This document shows, in pieces, positions 1 to 8,035 of a stretch of DNA of 64,000 nucleotides (the stretch's first letter is position 1; each line of letters opens with the position of its first letter). Under the pieces are notes generated by a model. It had not been told where the DNA came from, searched no databases, and was given only the letters and a program-made list of their open reading frames with translations. Both the position numbers and the translations under genes were made by a program. Origin of the DNA: Lentimonas sp. CC4 (GTDB lineage: Bacteria; Verrucomicrobiota; Verrucomicrobiia; Opitutales; Coraliomargaritaceae). Where the stretch lies: contig NZ_CACVBO010000002.1 of the NCBI RefSeq assembly GCF_902728235.1, positions 124,001 to 188,000 on the forward strand, written 5' to 3'.

Positions 1-20
1 CCTTCCAATCGAAACTACAA

Positions 21-680
21 ATGACTCAGAATTCATCGGATCAAAATCCAATAACGGGTGCCCTTATTCGCCGTAAGATACGATTAGAACAAACGAAACG
101 CAGTCATACCGGCGGTGCATTTACCAAACATCATACCTTTCTGTCTCACGGCGATCCTGAGTGCCCTGAAATTAGGCAGCCGCAAATGTTTCAGCCTAAA
201 GAAATCCGCGCGCTTAGGAAAACTTTTGATATGAAGGTGCATGCGTTCGGTCCTTTGGTAGGAGTTCATAGTGACACGATCAAAAAATATGAAGCCGGGC
301 TGCGTATCCCAAGCCACGCCACCCTTCGAGTCATGCAACTCTTACGAATCAACCCCCAGTTCAGCAAAGTATTACCTGCCGTCGCCTACTTCAATCAGGA
401 CAAAATTTATCTCACTCGTATCAATCTAAACGTGTCTCAAAGTGTGTTCGCCCGACTTTTGGGTGTAGAAACTAGCACACTACGCGGTTGGGAAATCAGT
501 AAACGTAAGCCTAGCGGCCCGAGTGTCACCCTTCTCCAACTCGCATATAGTTTTCCTAATCAATTCGTATGTGCGATTATTCAAAATGAAGCGCAGGACA
601 TTGATGAATCGGAGCGTATCAATGATGTGAATGTCTTTAGCGGCGAGGTGCAAACTCAGCATAAAAATACGGACGACTAG
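21..680 (+). CDS. tandem helix-turn-helix (XRE/HigA-like) DNA-binding protein
   Basis: The 219-residue product has two helix-turn-helix segments, at about residues 60-108 (QPKEIRALRK to LRVMQLL) and 128-178 (LTRINLNVSQSVFARLLG to LLQLA). Each has the pattern of XRE/HigA-type antitoxins and transcription factors. It is probably a plasmid-borne repressor; no toxin partner is visible downstream. The frame is open to the left edge of the window, so the true start may lie outside it, and no clear ribosome site precedes the ATG used. The last codons contain a family A iteron core (GTGCAAACTCAGCAT, 648-662), which suggests that this gene is part of the replication-control region. The exact target and role are unknown. 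Confidence 0.7.
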   Translation: MTQNSSDQNPITGALIRRKIRLEQTKRSHTGGAFTKHHTFLSHGDPECPEIRQPQMFQPKEIRALRKTFDMKVHAFGPLVGVHSDTIKKYEAGLRIPSHATLRVMQLLRINPQFSKVLPAVAYFNQDKIYLTRINLNVSQSVFARLLGVETSTLRGWEISKRKPSGPSVTLLQLAYSFPNQFVCAIIQNEAQDIDESERINDVNVFSGEVQTQHKNTDD

Positions 681-1009
681 TTGACTTCAGGTCAAGCAAT
701 CGGACCCCAGCTCCCGCAAAATTAGCTCTAAATCAAGTTTTCTAGCGAAGAAGTCCCACGAAACAGAGTTTCAAGGCCACGAATCAAACCACTCTTTGAT
801 CCTGAAAAGATGAATTGAACCGTTAATCAGAGGTTCTAAATACATACTGCTTAAATACTTGAGTGACGTCTCGAACTAGGAATCGCGTGTTAGATCATTC
901 GCCATTTTGGCAGTGGCTGGATTGACGTTAATTGACGGTTTAAGAATCAGAGCCCATGCCAACTGCCGAATCTAGGATGATATCATTCTTCCCTTACTAG
1001 GAAGCATTC

Positions 1010-1080
1010 AAAAAAATGCTGAGTTCACACCACTGTGGCAAATTCCTCAGTCAGTCGGAGAAAAAATGTCGAGTTTGCAG
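1010..1080. repeat. two inverted family A iterons
   Basis: Two copies of the iteron face opposite to the main array: ATGCTGAGTTCACA at 1016-1029 and ATGTCGAGTTTGCA at 1066-1079, each preceded by a run of A. Opposed iterons next to a direct array are common in theta-plasmid origins, where they can serve rep autoregulation or handcuffing. The rest of the 681-1139 interval shows no gene. Confidence 0.65.
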
Positions 1081-1138
1081 TCATTCACATAAAAACCGGC
1101 CAAACTCTCAATGGATACCTAAATGAGCTCAGCAACTA

Positions 1139-1378
1139 ATAGTGCAAACTCAGCATCTAATTTCAAGATTAGTGCAAACTCGGCCTCAAAACGGCTTTGG
1201 CAGTGCAATCTTAACATAATTTCAGAAAGCTAAGTGCAAACTCTACATCTATTATAATCAGCTAGCGCAAACTCGACATTTATATCGATTCAAACGGGTG
1301 CAATCTCGACATTCAGTTCCCTATTTTAGTGCAAAGTGAACACCGATTTAGCCACTTTAGTGCAAAGCGAACACATTT
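1139..1378 (+). repeat. phased iteron array (family A), putative plasmid origin
   Basis: Eight direct copies of a site close to TTAGTGCAAACTCGACAT lie directly before the replication initiator gene. The first G of the GTGCAAA core (GCGCAAA in one copy) falls at 1142, 1172, 1203, 1234, 1265, 1298, 1329 and 1360. The spacing is therefore 30-33 bp, about three helical turns, so an oligomerising protein would sit on one face of the DNA. The last two copies drift to GTGCAAAGTGAACAC and GTGCAAAGCGAACAC. Iteron arrays upstream of rep are the usual binding sites of RepA/RPA-type initiators; binding here is inferred. Confidence 0.8.
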
Positions 1379-1420
1379 ATTCGGAATTTTCGTTGATTAC
1401 CAGCAACTTGCGAATTCCCT

Positions 1421-1450
1421 TTGTTGTTGTTGTTTTCATATTTATATAGA
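1421..1450 (+). promoter_or_regulatory. possible promoter of the rep gene
   Basis: A TTGTTG box at 1421-1426 and TATAGA at 1445-1450 are separated by 18 bp and lie 41 bp before the rep start, just after the last iteron. The match is reasonable but was judged by eye only. Confidence 0.3.
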
Positions 1451-1490
1451 ATAACAGCAACATAGCCAAAACGCATTTCGAATACATACC

Positions 1491-3077
1491 ATGGAAGACG
1501 ATCCCGAACTCTCAGAAGAAGAAAAAATTATCCAAGCAGAATTCCTGGATCTTGATATTTCTGATGAAAACTCGCCAGGTATCATCTCGCTCGGTAAGGA
1601 CGAACGTAATTTAGCCGAATTCCCAATTGCGCTCCTTAGCCAGAGGGCGCCCAAGGATTGCACGGAGCTCGTCTTTAAAGATCGCTGGACTGATAGTGAT
1701 GGACGCCCCTTTGAACGAGAGCTACGCATCTCAGCAGACCCCGATCGTGGGCTGCCTACTGCATTTGACGACGATGTCATCCTAGGACTCCTGCAATTGA
1801 CCGCCAAAGCGAGTTTCAAAAGTCGTAAGATCCAATTCTCCATCTACGAGTTGAATCAAGCGATGGGCAACAAAACCTCCTCCGGCACACGATTTGCCCG
1901 AATCAAAGAGAGCCTGATGAAATGGACGCGCGTGAACCTTTCCTACGAGAAAGGTTGGTATATTCATCATTCAGACAGCTACAAAAGTGAGCACTTCCAT
2001 ATCATCGATAATTTTAGGGAGCCGCAGACGGACAACGGCAAATTCGAGATCATCTGGAACTTTGTGCCCTTTACGTCGTTCGTCGCCGGCAACTTGCACA
2101 CCATCGACTGCGCGGCCATGGCTCAGCTGGGGAACTCTATCGCACGCCGACTTTACCGTCTGTTAGGCAGTAACTTCCGCAACTGCCGCTCCCTCACCTA
2201 CGACGTGATCGAACTGGGGCACAATAAACTCGGCATCGGAGCCGCTGAAATCGGCCCTCTAAAACGCCGTCTCCTAGGAGCCATTAAAGAACTCGAAGAG
2301 ATCGAGTTCATTACAAAACTCCCTAAAGAAGAACGCTTTACAAAGGTAAAAAAGGGATCCCACCTGATCCGATTTGATCTGCTACGCATGCCAGGGAAGG
2401 ATGGAGAAATCATTGATACTTCGACTGTTCCACCACTGGAAGCGAAGCTACGTGAGCACGGCATCTCATCGACCTTTGCCTCTCAACTCGTCGCGAAATA
2501 TCCTAAGAATGACCTGATTCTACAAATCGATTATCTCGATTATTTAATTGAGACTAAAAATGCGAAAAGCATCCGGAACCGTGCAGGTTACTTGCGTCGT
2601 GCCATTGAAGAATGTTACAGTGCCCCTGCTGGCTATCAGTCGCGTGCAGAGCGCATCGCCGCCGAAGCGAAGGAGCAACGTGACCTCGAACGCTCTGAGC
2701 AGCAAATCGCAGCTCAGATTAAGCGTGAAGCTTTGAAACATGCCTTCATTCAAATCAAAAACGACCAGCAAGCGCGCAGTCAGACATTATTTGATTCATG
2801 GGGAGAGAAAGAGCGCACGAGCTATCAGCAAAAAGTCTTTAAAGAAGAGTTTAAAGCACATCCAGAGCTGACTGATGATGCCACGACACGCGCGATGCTC
2901 TTTTCATCTGTTGTGCTGGCACGCGTTGTCAAAAACTATCTTAAGGAGCCTGAATTCCTTTCACTCGATCCAACTGAGTGGATCGAACAATTCATTGATG
3001 ACGACACTGAGATCCCAGAACAACTAGCGAATTGCAAAGATCTCTTCTTTACAGAAATGCGAGCTAGAGACCTCTAA
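1491..3077 (+). CDS. repA: plasmid replication initiator, RepA/RPA type
   Basis: The 528-residue product resembles the replication initiator protein A family (Pfam RPA). The N-terminal block at about residues 38-100 contains NLAEFPIALLSQ followed by ELRISADPDRGLPTAFDDDV, the typical start of this family. A winged-helix portion follows (residues about 100-310, with FSIYELNQAMG and RRLYRLLG). The C-terminal 200 residues are charged and helical. It would bind the iterons upstream and open the origin. The ATG at 1491 follows the iteron array by about 110 bp, and a second iteron cluster follows the gene. The protein is longer than many RPA initiators because of the C-terminal extension, which I cannot assign. 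Confidence 0.8.
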   Translation: MEDDPELSEEEKIIQAEFLDLDISDENSPGIISLGKDERNLAEFPIALLSQRAPKDCTELVFKDRWTDSDGRPFERELRISADPDRGLPTAFDDDVILGLLQLTAKASFKSRKIQFSIYELNQAMGNKTSSGTRFARIKESLMKWTRVNLSYEKGWYIHHSDSYKSEHFHIIDNFREPQTDNGKFEIIWNFVPFTSFVAGNLHTIDCAAMAQLGNSIARRLYRLLGSNFRNCRSLTYDVIELGHNKLGIGAAEIGPLKRRLLGAIKELEEIEFITKLPKEERFTKVKKGSHLIRFDLLRMPGKDGEIIDTSTVPPLEAKLREHGISSTFASQLVAKYPKNDLILQIDYLDYLIETKNAKSIRNRAGYLRRAIEECYSAPAGYQSRAERIAAEAKEQRDLERSEQQIAAQIKREALKHAFIQIKNDQQARSQTLFDSWGEKERTSYQQKVFKEEFKAHPELTDDATTRAMLFSSVVLARVVKNYLKEPEFLSLDPTEWIEQFIDDDTEIPEQLANCKDLFFTEMRARDL

Positions 3078-3498
3078 GTGCGCGTTCTTTGGTAAGCAGC
3101 AATGGAGTTGTTTACCAATGATCTCATAAAGTTGCAAAACCTAGTGAAGTCACCCGTTCGAAATCCCAACGAGCGGTTTGTTGATGTAAAACGTGGCGAC
3201 CTCGCGTCGGAGTAAGGTCGGTCATCTGTAGTTCGAGCTGCTGGTTGAACTGAACATGGGCTTTCCTTCGGAAAGAACCGTGTCCTACAGCATGGATTTA
3301 AACCTGGAATCGCCAGTTGCTTGACGACGACGCAGGTCTTTTCGGAGATGGCGATGAAAAGACCCTAAATGACGCTAGAACGAGCATGGCGATGATTAGC
3401 GAATTTGCTTCAAAACTCAGAAGTCTCCATTTTCGCGCACTTTCAAAATTTTCGTAGCAGTTCACTGCGTTTTTAAGATTAAACTGCGATCGACTCCA
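3078..3498. other. gene-free segment with hairpins after rep
   Basis: No coding region was found. Two dyads stand out: TTGGTAA with TTACCAA soon after the rep stop (about 3090-3118), and GGTCTTTTC (3335-3343) with GAAAAGACC (3356-3364), a perfect 9-bp stem with a 12-nt loop. The first could be a weak rep terminator; the second could be part of a decayed dispersed repeat. Confidence 0.35.
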
Positions 3499-3945
3499 AA
3501 TAGTGCCAACTCGACATCTTTTTAATATCCGTAGTCAAACCATGCAAACTCGACATGTTTTTGACCTAATCCATTCAACTTTTGTCACCTAAATGGAATA
3601 GCCTTGATGGTTGAGCACCCAAGAATCAGCAATTTGGTCGAACATCACCGAGACTACGGAATTTTACCACGAGATGTGGCAAAATTTCTCCAGGATTCAG
3701 TGCCCTCTCAGCATATTTAATCATACCTGCGTGAAAAATGATGTCCAGTTTGCACGATCTCCTCAGATGACTCATAAAATATGCTGAGTTTGCACTAAAC
3801 TCGCCGCGGTATTGGATCACTCAATACACTTAAGCCGTGGTTAACCCACTCTTGGTAAAACCGTGCAATCTCAACATTTTTAGCGCATTTTTTAGTGCAA
3901 ACTCGGCATTTTTTAAGTCATTCAGTGCAAACTTAACATTTTTAT
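3499..3945. repeat. second iteron cluster (family A), mixed orientation
   Basis: Copies of the family A site occur at about 3500 (TAGTGCCAACTCGACAT), 3541 (CATGCAAACTCGACAT), 3700 (degenerate, CAGTGCCCTCTCAGCAT), 3873, 3895 and 3925. Two inverted copies lie at about 3737-3755 and 3776-3797. They are less regularly spaced than the array before rep. The cluster precedes the LexA-like gene and the 485-residue gene, so it may control those genes or serve as an incompatibility/copy-number locus. A DnaA-box-like TTATCCAGA (one mismatch) sits at 3942-3950. Confidence 0.7.
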
Positions 3946-4053
3946 CCAGAGTCACCGAGTATTTTTAATGATTTCGTAAGCGACTGTTATACAGCACTTA
4001 TTGACTTCAATAGGTGATAAAGGAATAATAACAAAATGCGGTATATTTACTTT

Positions 4054-4081
4054 GACTTTGCGAAATACGACTCGCAAAGTC
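4054..4081. promoter_or_regulatory. perfect inverted repeat before the LexA-like gene
   Basis: GACTTTGCGA (4054-4063) is followed by eight bases and then TCGCAAAGTC (4072-4081), a perfect 10-bp dyad ending seven bases before the ATG at 4088. It could be an autoregulatory operator for the winged-helix protein encoded next, or a hairpin that limits translation. Its position right at the start favours a regulatory role. Confidence 0.5.
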
Positions 4082-4087
4082 GGCACT

Positions 4088-4411
4088 ATGGCTAGATTGA
4101 TTGATCCGCTTCCAACCCTGACACCCCGCCAGGAAGATATCCTTCGCTACATCTTTGCACATTTTAAGGAATCACTCTCCTACCCTACGAAATCACAGAT
4201 CTGTCGCTACTTTGAGGCGAAGAGTAACAACACGGCAGCATTGGTGAACCCACTCTTCAAAAAAGGTATTTTACGCAAGCTCTCAGGGCGTGGTGAATAT
4301 GAACTGACTGAGAAAGGCGTTGAAAAAATCCGCCGCCTAGGAATTCGAGTGCCAAAAAATATTATCGAGGATGAGGACACTACTAAACAAACCGAAATGG
4401 CCATCTCTTAG
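4088..4411 (+). CDS. LexA N-domain-like winged-helix protein
   Basis: The 107-residue protein begins MARLIDPLPTLTPRQEDIL and continues with FKESLSYPTKSQICRYF, closely matching the winged-helix DNA-binding domain of LexA (LTPRQ-like start, PT near the turn). The LexA peptidase domain is absent. An ATG at 4001 would add 29 residues, but the internal ATG at 4088 is preferred because it starts at the family boundary, just after a perfect inverted repeat. It is likely a small plasmid repressor that may bind its own operator. It is followed after 54 bp by the unrecognised 485-residue gene in the same direction. Confidence 0.6.
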   Translation: MARLIDPLPTLTPRQEDILRYIFAHFKESLSYPTKSQICRYFEAKSNNTAALVNPLFKKGILRKLSGRGEYELTEKGVEKIRRLGIRVPKNIIEDEDTTKQTEMAIS

Positions 4412-4465
4412 CCCCTATTTACCCCACGATAGAAGCACCCTAAATTTCTAGACACGCCGCACCCT

Positions 4466-5923
4466 ATGCCCCCAACCGAGCAGTTTGAGCTATTTGCCAC
4501 TGATGAACCGGAAGTCATTCCAGTTCCCGTGGCTGAGCCTGCTCAAACCGCAAAGAAGACAGCAGTAAAGCAAGAGGCTTCACTGCCCGCCTCGCCACCG
4601 TTAAATCGCGACCCAATGGCGATCCGCACGGAGGGCACCGAAATGCTCACGGACTATCTGCGGGACTTCAGTTCATCGTTCTACGTCGTCGAATTTCCAC
4701 GCCGCCTCCTCAGCGTGTTTGCTTTCCCGCTCACCGCACAGGAGTCTTGGAAAGCGACCCACCAGAGCGAGAATTATACCATTGAAACTGGTATTTGCGA
4801 AGGTTGCCCTGAACGCACACCCGAAGTTATGACGATCCGCGACTTCGGCTATTTCATCGCCCTGTATAGCCTGATCAAAAATGCTCCGATCGATGATCGT
4901 GAGGTCGAAGTCACCTTGCGCCATATTGCATTTGCCATGGCTGGATTCCCTAAAGCATCCGACTTCCCTCAAATCAAAGATCCCGCTGAACTCGCCCGAA
5001 AGACATCGATCAAGAGTCTCATCGGCGGTAAAAAATCTAAAGAATTCGGCCAAGCGATCAGCAAAGCCTACGGGCGGCACATGCACTACACTTTGCCACA
5101 GCATCGCGGTAGTTCAGCTCCTGGCACCGAGCATTGGCTCTCAATGCTCAACTATGAAGCGACACGCCGCACACTCAACCTCGGCGAGCAATCAGGTAAA
5201 TTCTATCGCAACTTCACCATCGGCAGCGCCTTTAATATTCTAGCCCCCACGGCGGAAGATTATGTCTCCTTCGACTGCCGCCAATTCTTCAAAGCAGGCA
5301 CATGGATCGCACGTGCGGTCTTGTTGAAGCTCATGCCACGCATACTGGCTGGCGGCTACAACAGTCGACACAAGCACCTGACGATCAAGGCGAGCACCCT
5401 ACTTCGCCAGATAGGAGCGGCCACTTATACCTACGATCGCCCCGCCAAGATGGTGGCGGCGCTTCAGCCGGTTGCCGACGCGCTCGATAAGCTGGAAAGC
5501 GTCTTGGGCACACGCATCCGCGCCAAGCTACAAAGCAAACCGCGCGGCGAACCTGAATTCTTAATCTACATTGAGAAGCTGCCCGCCCGTAAGCTGGAGC
5601 AAAGCAGTCTCGAAAATGGCGAAACCTTTAAGCTATGGCTCGCCTGCGGGAAATCTCCCGAAACCTTTTGGACACGTCTCAATCAAGGCCGCAAAAATAA
5701 GGTCGATCTCAACGACGACGACCGCCTACACCTCGATGCCAGCGGTCTCAATTGGCGCTCAATGGAGCACTACCTACGCTTGGTAAAGCAACTGCTGCAC
5801 GCGCAAGCATTCGCTCAAGCACTCGCCGACTATAAAGCCGCCGTGCGTGAAGGCACCACCAGTTCAGAGCCGCAGGCGCTGACCGGATTCATCAAAGAAG
5901 CCATTCGCACACTCAACGCATAA
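4466..5923 (+). CDS. unrecognised 485-residue plasmid protein, possible second replication factor
   Basis: I do not recognise the family. The first 50 residues are proline/alanine-rich and probably disordered. The rest is a soluble alpha/beta protein with no signal peptide or membrane segment. Residues about 275-365 (FKAGTWIARAVLLKLMPRIL, then a basic stretch and LRQIGAATYTYDRPAKMVAALQPVADALDKLE) look like a helical DNA-binding region, reminiscent of winged-helix replication initiators, but this is only an impression. The gene lies between the two iteron systems and in line with the LexA-like gene, so a role in replication or copy control of this replicon is plausible. No catalytic motif was seen. 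Confidence 0.6.
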   Translation: MPPTEQFELFATDEPEVIPVPVAEPAQTAKKTAVKQEASLPASPPLNRDPMAIRTEGTEMLTDYLRDFSSSFYVVEFPRRLLSVFAFPLTAQESWKATHQSENYTIETGICEGCPERTPEVMTIRDFGYFIALYSLIKNAPIDDREVEVTLRHIAFAMAGFPKASDFPQIKDPAELARKTSIKSLIGGKKSKEFGQAISKAYGRHMHYTLPQHRGSSAPGTEHWLSMLNYEATRRTLNLGEQSGKFYRNFTIGSAFNILAPTAEDYVSFDCRQFFKAGTWIARAVLLKLMPRILAGGYNSRHKHLTIKASTLLRQIGAATYTYDRPAKMVAALQPVADALDKLESVLGTRIRAKLQSKPRGEPEFLIYIEKLPARKLEQSSLENGETFKLWLACGKSPETFWTRLNQGRKNKVDLNDDDRLHLDASGLNWRSMEHYLRLVKQLLHAQAFAQALADYKAAVREGTTSSEPQALTGFIKEAIRTLNA

Positions 5924-5956
5924 TCCTTAAAAGAGTAGTTAGGAGCTAGCATAATA

Positions 5957-6679
5957 GTGAGCCAGGCAAAGCAACAACACGTCGTCGTCCTATCAGGAGC
6001 AGGCATCAGTGCTGAAAGCGGCATCCAAACCTTTCGAGCAGCCGATGGGCTTTGGGAAAATCATCCTATCGAAGATGTTGCCACCCCTGAAGGTTGGCAG
6101 CGCAACCCGGCGCTTGTGCTCGAGTTCTATAACCAACGCAGACGCCAGCTCTACACGGTCGAGCCGAACGCAGGTCATTTGGCGCTCGCGCAGCTGGAAA
6201 CCACGCACCGCGTCACCATTGTCACCCAGAATGTCGATAATCTCCACGAGCGGGCGGGCTCCACCACAGTAGTTCATCTACACGGAGAACTCGACATCGC
6301 CCGAAGCACAGCCGACGAAAGCCTCCTGACCCCACTGAAGGGCAAAGACATCAAACTTGGCGACCAGTGCGCACTCGGTAGCCAACTACGCCCACACATC
6401 GTCTGGTTTGGCGAAAGTGTGCCGCTCATCGAACGCGCCGAAGCGATCGTTCAAACAGCCGATATCCTGATCGTCGTCGGCACCTCCCTACAAGTATATC
6501 CCGCAGCCGGACTTATTGGCGGCACTCGCGAAGGCACACTCAAATTTCTGATCAATCCAGAACTTCCCCCGACTGAGCTGCAAGAGCAGTTCACATGTAT
6601 CGCTCACCCCGCTGGCACTGCCCTGCCCGAATTGGTGAAACGCCTGCAGTCGCGGAGCCGTGAAGCAGTTTCGTGCTGA
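5957..6679 (+). CDS. Sir2-family NAD-dependent protein deacylase (CobB-like)
   Basis: The protein is a sirtuin: residues about 10-30 carry SGAGISAESGIQTFR, then TQNVDNLHERAG and HLHGEL with the catalytic His, and GTSLQVYPAAGL near the C-terminus. It removes acyl groups from lysines using NAD. The FYNQRRRQL segment supplies the Tyr and Arg (Y-x-x-R spacing) that mark class III desuccinylase-type sirtuins, so short acidic acyl groups may be preferred. The two zinc-binding Cys pairs of many sirtuins are missing; only one Cys lies in that loop. The start is GTG, with TAGGAG at 5940-5945 as ribosome site. It follows the 485-residue gene by 33 bp. Confidence 0.85.
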   Translation: MSQAKQQHVVVLSGAGISAESGIQTFRAADGLWENHPIEDVATPEGWQRNPALVLEFYNQRRRQLYTVEPNAGHLALAQLETTHRVTIVTQNVDNLHERAGSTTVVHLHGELDIARSTADESLLTPLKGKDIKLGDQCALGSQLRPHIVWFGESVPLIERAEAIVQTADILIVVGTSLQVYPAAGLIGGTREGTLKFLINPELPPTELQEQFTCIAHPAGTALPELVKRLQSRSREAVSC

Positions 6680-6845
6680 GCGTTTGGGGCTGCGGTCGAA
6701 ATGAGTTCCTCGTTCCGCTACGAATCAAGATACCAATCAAATCAAACATTGATCGATTTGGATCGAACGGTGGCTCTACACTTGAAGAGCACTAAAGGCG
6801 GACACGCCGCGTCATCAACCTCCGATATCGAATAAACCTAGATTC

Positions 6846-6879
6846 AGGAGTTAGGAGTTAGGAGTTAGGAGTTAGGAGT
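6846..6879 (+). repeat. heptanucleotide tandem repeat (TTAGGAG)n
   Basis: About five copies of TTAGGAG run in tandem directly before the long dispersed repeat. Degenerate forms of the same heptamer, or its complement (TAACTCC, TTCTGAC-like), recur in intergenic spaces at about 5936, 7215-7320, 17095-17130, 19873-20060, 28576-28610, 33194-33230 and 33365-33400. Confidence 0.75.
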
Positions 6880-7088
6880 AATACCAACATGCGACTAAAA
6901 CTGGTAAAGAGGTTTAACCGCAGAGATCGCTGAGTGCGCCGAGGAGATGGGGAGAATGCTCTGCGTCAGCTCTAAGCGTGCTCTGCGATCTCTAGCGTAG
7001 CGGGCGGTTAACAAATACAGCTGAAAAGTATTCACAGTGGTCTTCCCTTCGATGGCTACAGACTACCAGAAAATGTCAAAGGATAGTA
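6878..7088 (+). repeat. long dispersed repeat, copy 1
   Basis: This 211-bp stretch is nearly identical to 16862-17081, apart from an indel of about 10 bp and a few substitutions. Both begin GTAATACCAACATGCG and end near AAAGGATAGT. It contains GCGGGCGGTTAACAAATACAG and no open frame. It is a non-coding dispersed element of unknown mobility. Confidence 0.85.
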
Positions 7089-7131
7089 TTAGTCCTTGGT
7101 CAGAAGTCGCTTACGAGAGTATTTGACGCCG

Positions 7132-7199
7132 CCTACCGAGCGTAGCGATACTTATTATGCACCTTGGGTGCAACCGAAGGGCGAAGCCATTTGGCGAAT
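7132..7199 (+). repeat. short dispersed hairpin repeat, copy 1
   Basis: The block CCTACCGAGCGTAGCGATAC through AAGCCATTTGGCGAA recurs inverted at 33258-33322 and in shortened form at 19946-19995. It contains the dyad TGCACC/GGTGCA and is flanked by degenerate TTCTGAC-like heptamers in all three places. Confidence 0.75.
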
Positions 7200-7370
7200 C
7201 GGAGATTCTTCATAAAACACTGATATTCAGCTTCTGACTACTGTCTTCTGACTTGCTTCGCCATCTACGGACTTCGGCGAGCTCAGTCGTGCCGCAGACC
7301 TCCGTCTAACTACTCTTTTAAGGATAAAGCAAAACTCTGCCACGCAGTCAGGAACCAAGACATGCGTAGC

Positions 7371-7922
7371 GAGTGATCAATCTGGACATGAAAAAAAGTC
7401 CAGTTTGCACCCCTACGTTTTTGGAGAGTATCACACTGATCTATCACCTGAGTGATAGATTTAGACAAACGACTCAAAGTAATGAGTGATCAATTTGGAT
7501 GAACTTAACTCTCTAATCGCGACAGACCAGACATCCAATAGTGATCATTATGGACATTCAGAGGAATTTCTTAAGTGATCAATTTGGACGATCACTGATA
7601 GATAACGCTCTATTAGTTTAGTTTGAAATTGCTAAATATGAGTGATCAATCTAGACATTTGGTCCAAATTTTAGAGTGATCATTTTGGACGTATTGACCT
7701 AGGGTTCGCCCCATTTTTTTAATAAAAAAGTCCAGTTTGCACTATAAATTCAGCCTCGATTGCGAGTGATCAATTTAGACGAAAGGCCTTCATTTATGCC
7801 TAAAAATGGCATAATTAAATGAGTGATCAATCCAGTCAGACTGAGTGATCAAACTCCCATCGCGAGTGATCGATCTCCCTGATAGAGTGATAATAATAGA
7901 CGGACAAGTGATCGATTAAGAC
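7371..7922 (+). repeat. iteron-like array, family B
   Basis: At least twelve direct copies of a site near GAGTGATCAATTTGGAC occur, starting at about 7371, 7450, 7484, 7539, 7572, 7640, 7674, 7764, 7821, 7843, 7864, 7885 and 7906; the last five lack much of the right half. Spacing is uneven on the left and about 21 bp on the right. Two inverted family A-like sites (GTGCAAACTGGACTTTT on the minus strand, at about 7391-7410 and 7727-7741) sit inside the array. Aligning AGTG-CAA-ACTCGACAT with AGTGATCAATTTGGACAT shows that the two families are related. Confidence 0.75.
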
Positions 7923-7924
7923 AT

Positions 7925-8035
7925 CACGAATATCTTAATTCATTGTTAATTAATGGAATATATAAATTATGGAGCTCCCCTTCTTAATATATGTCTCAAT
8001 ATATGTCTTAATATTATTATCTTAAAAATTGTCTA
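7925..8035. other. AT-rich segment beside family B iterons, possible unwinding element
   Basis: This stretch is very AT-rich, with TTAATTCATTGTTAATTAAT and two direct 12-mers TTAATATATGTC and TCAATATATGTC followed by TTAATATTATTATC. An AT-rich region with short direct repeats next to iterons is the usual arrangement of a replication origin. Whether replication begins here or near rep cannot be decided from sequence alone. Confidence 0.45.

Noticed and set aside
5957-6679. Sirtuin as part of a defence system
   Set aside because: The catalytic core is CobB-like with class III residues. No SIR2-associated effector or partner gene is adjacent, so a metabolic or regulatory deacylase is more likely.
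7371-7922. Family B repeats as ends of an IS21-type insertion sequence
   Set aside because: IS21-like elements have short multiple end repeats, so the idea was considered. However, there are a dozen same-direction copies, no istA/istB-like gene lies in the window, and the array adjoins an AT-rich tract as in origins. It is not fully excluded.
7371-7922. CRISPR array
   Set aside because: Repeat units are only about 17 bp, degenerate and irregularly spaced, and no cas genes are present.
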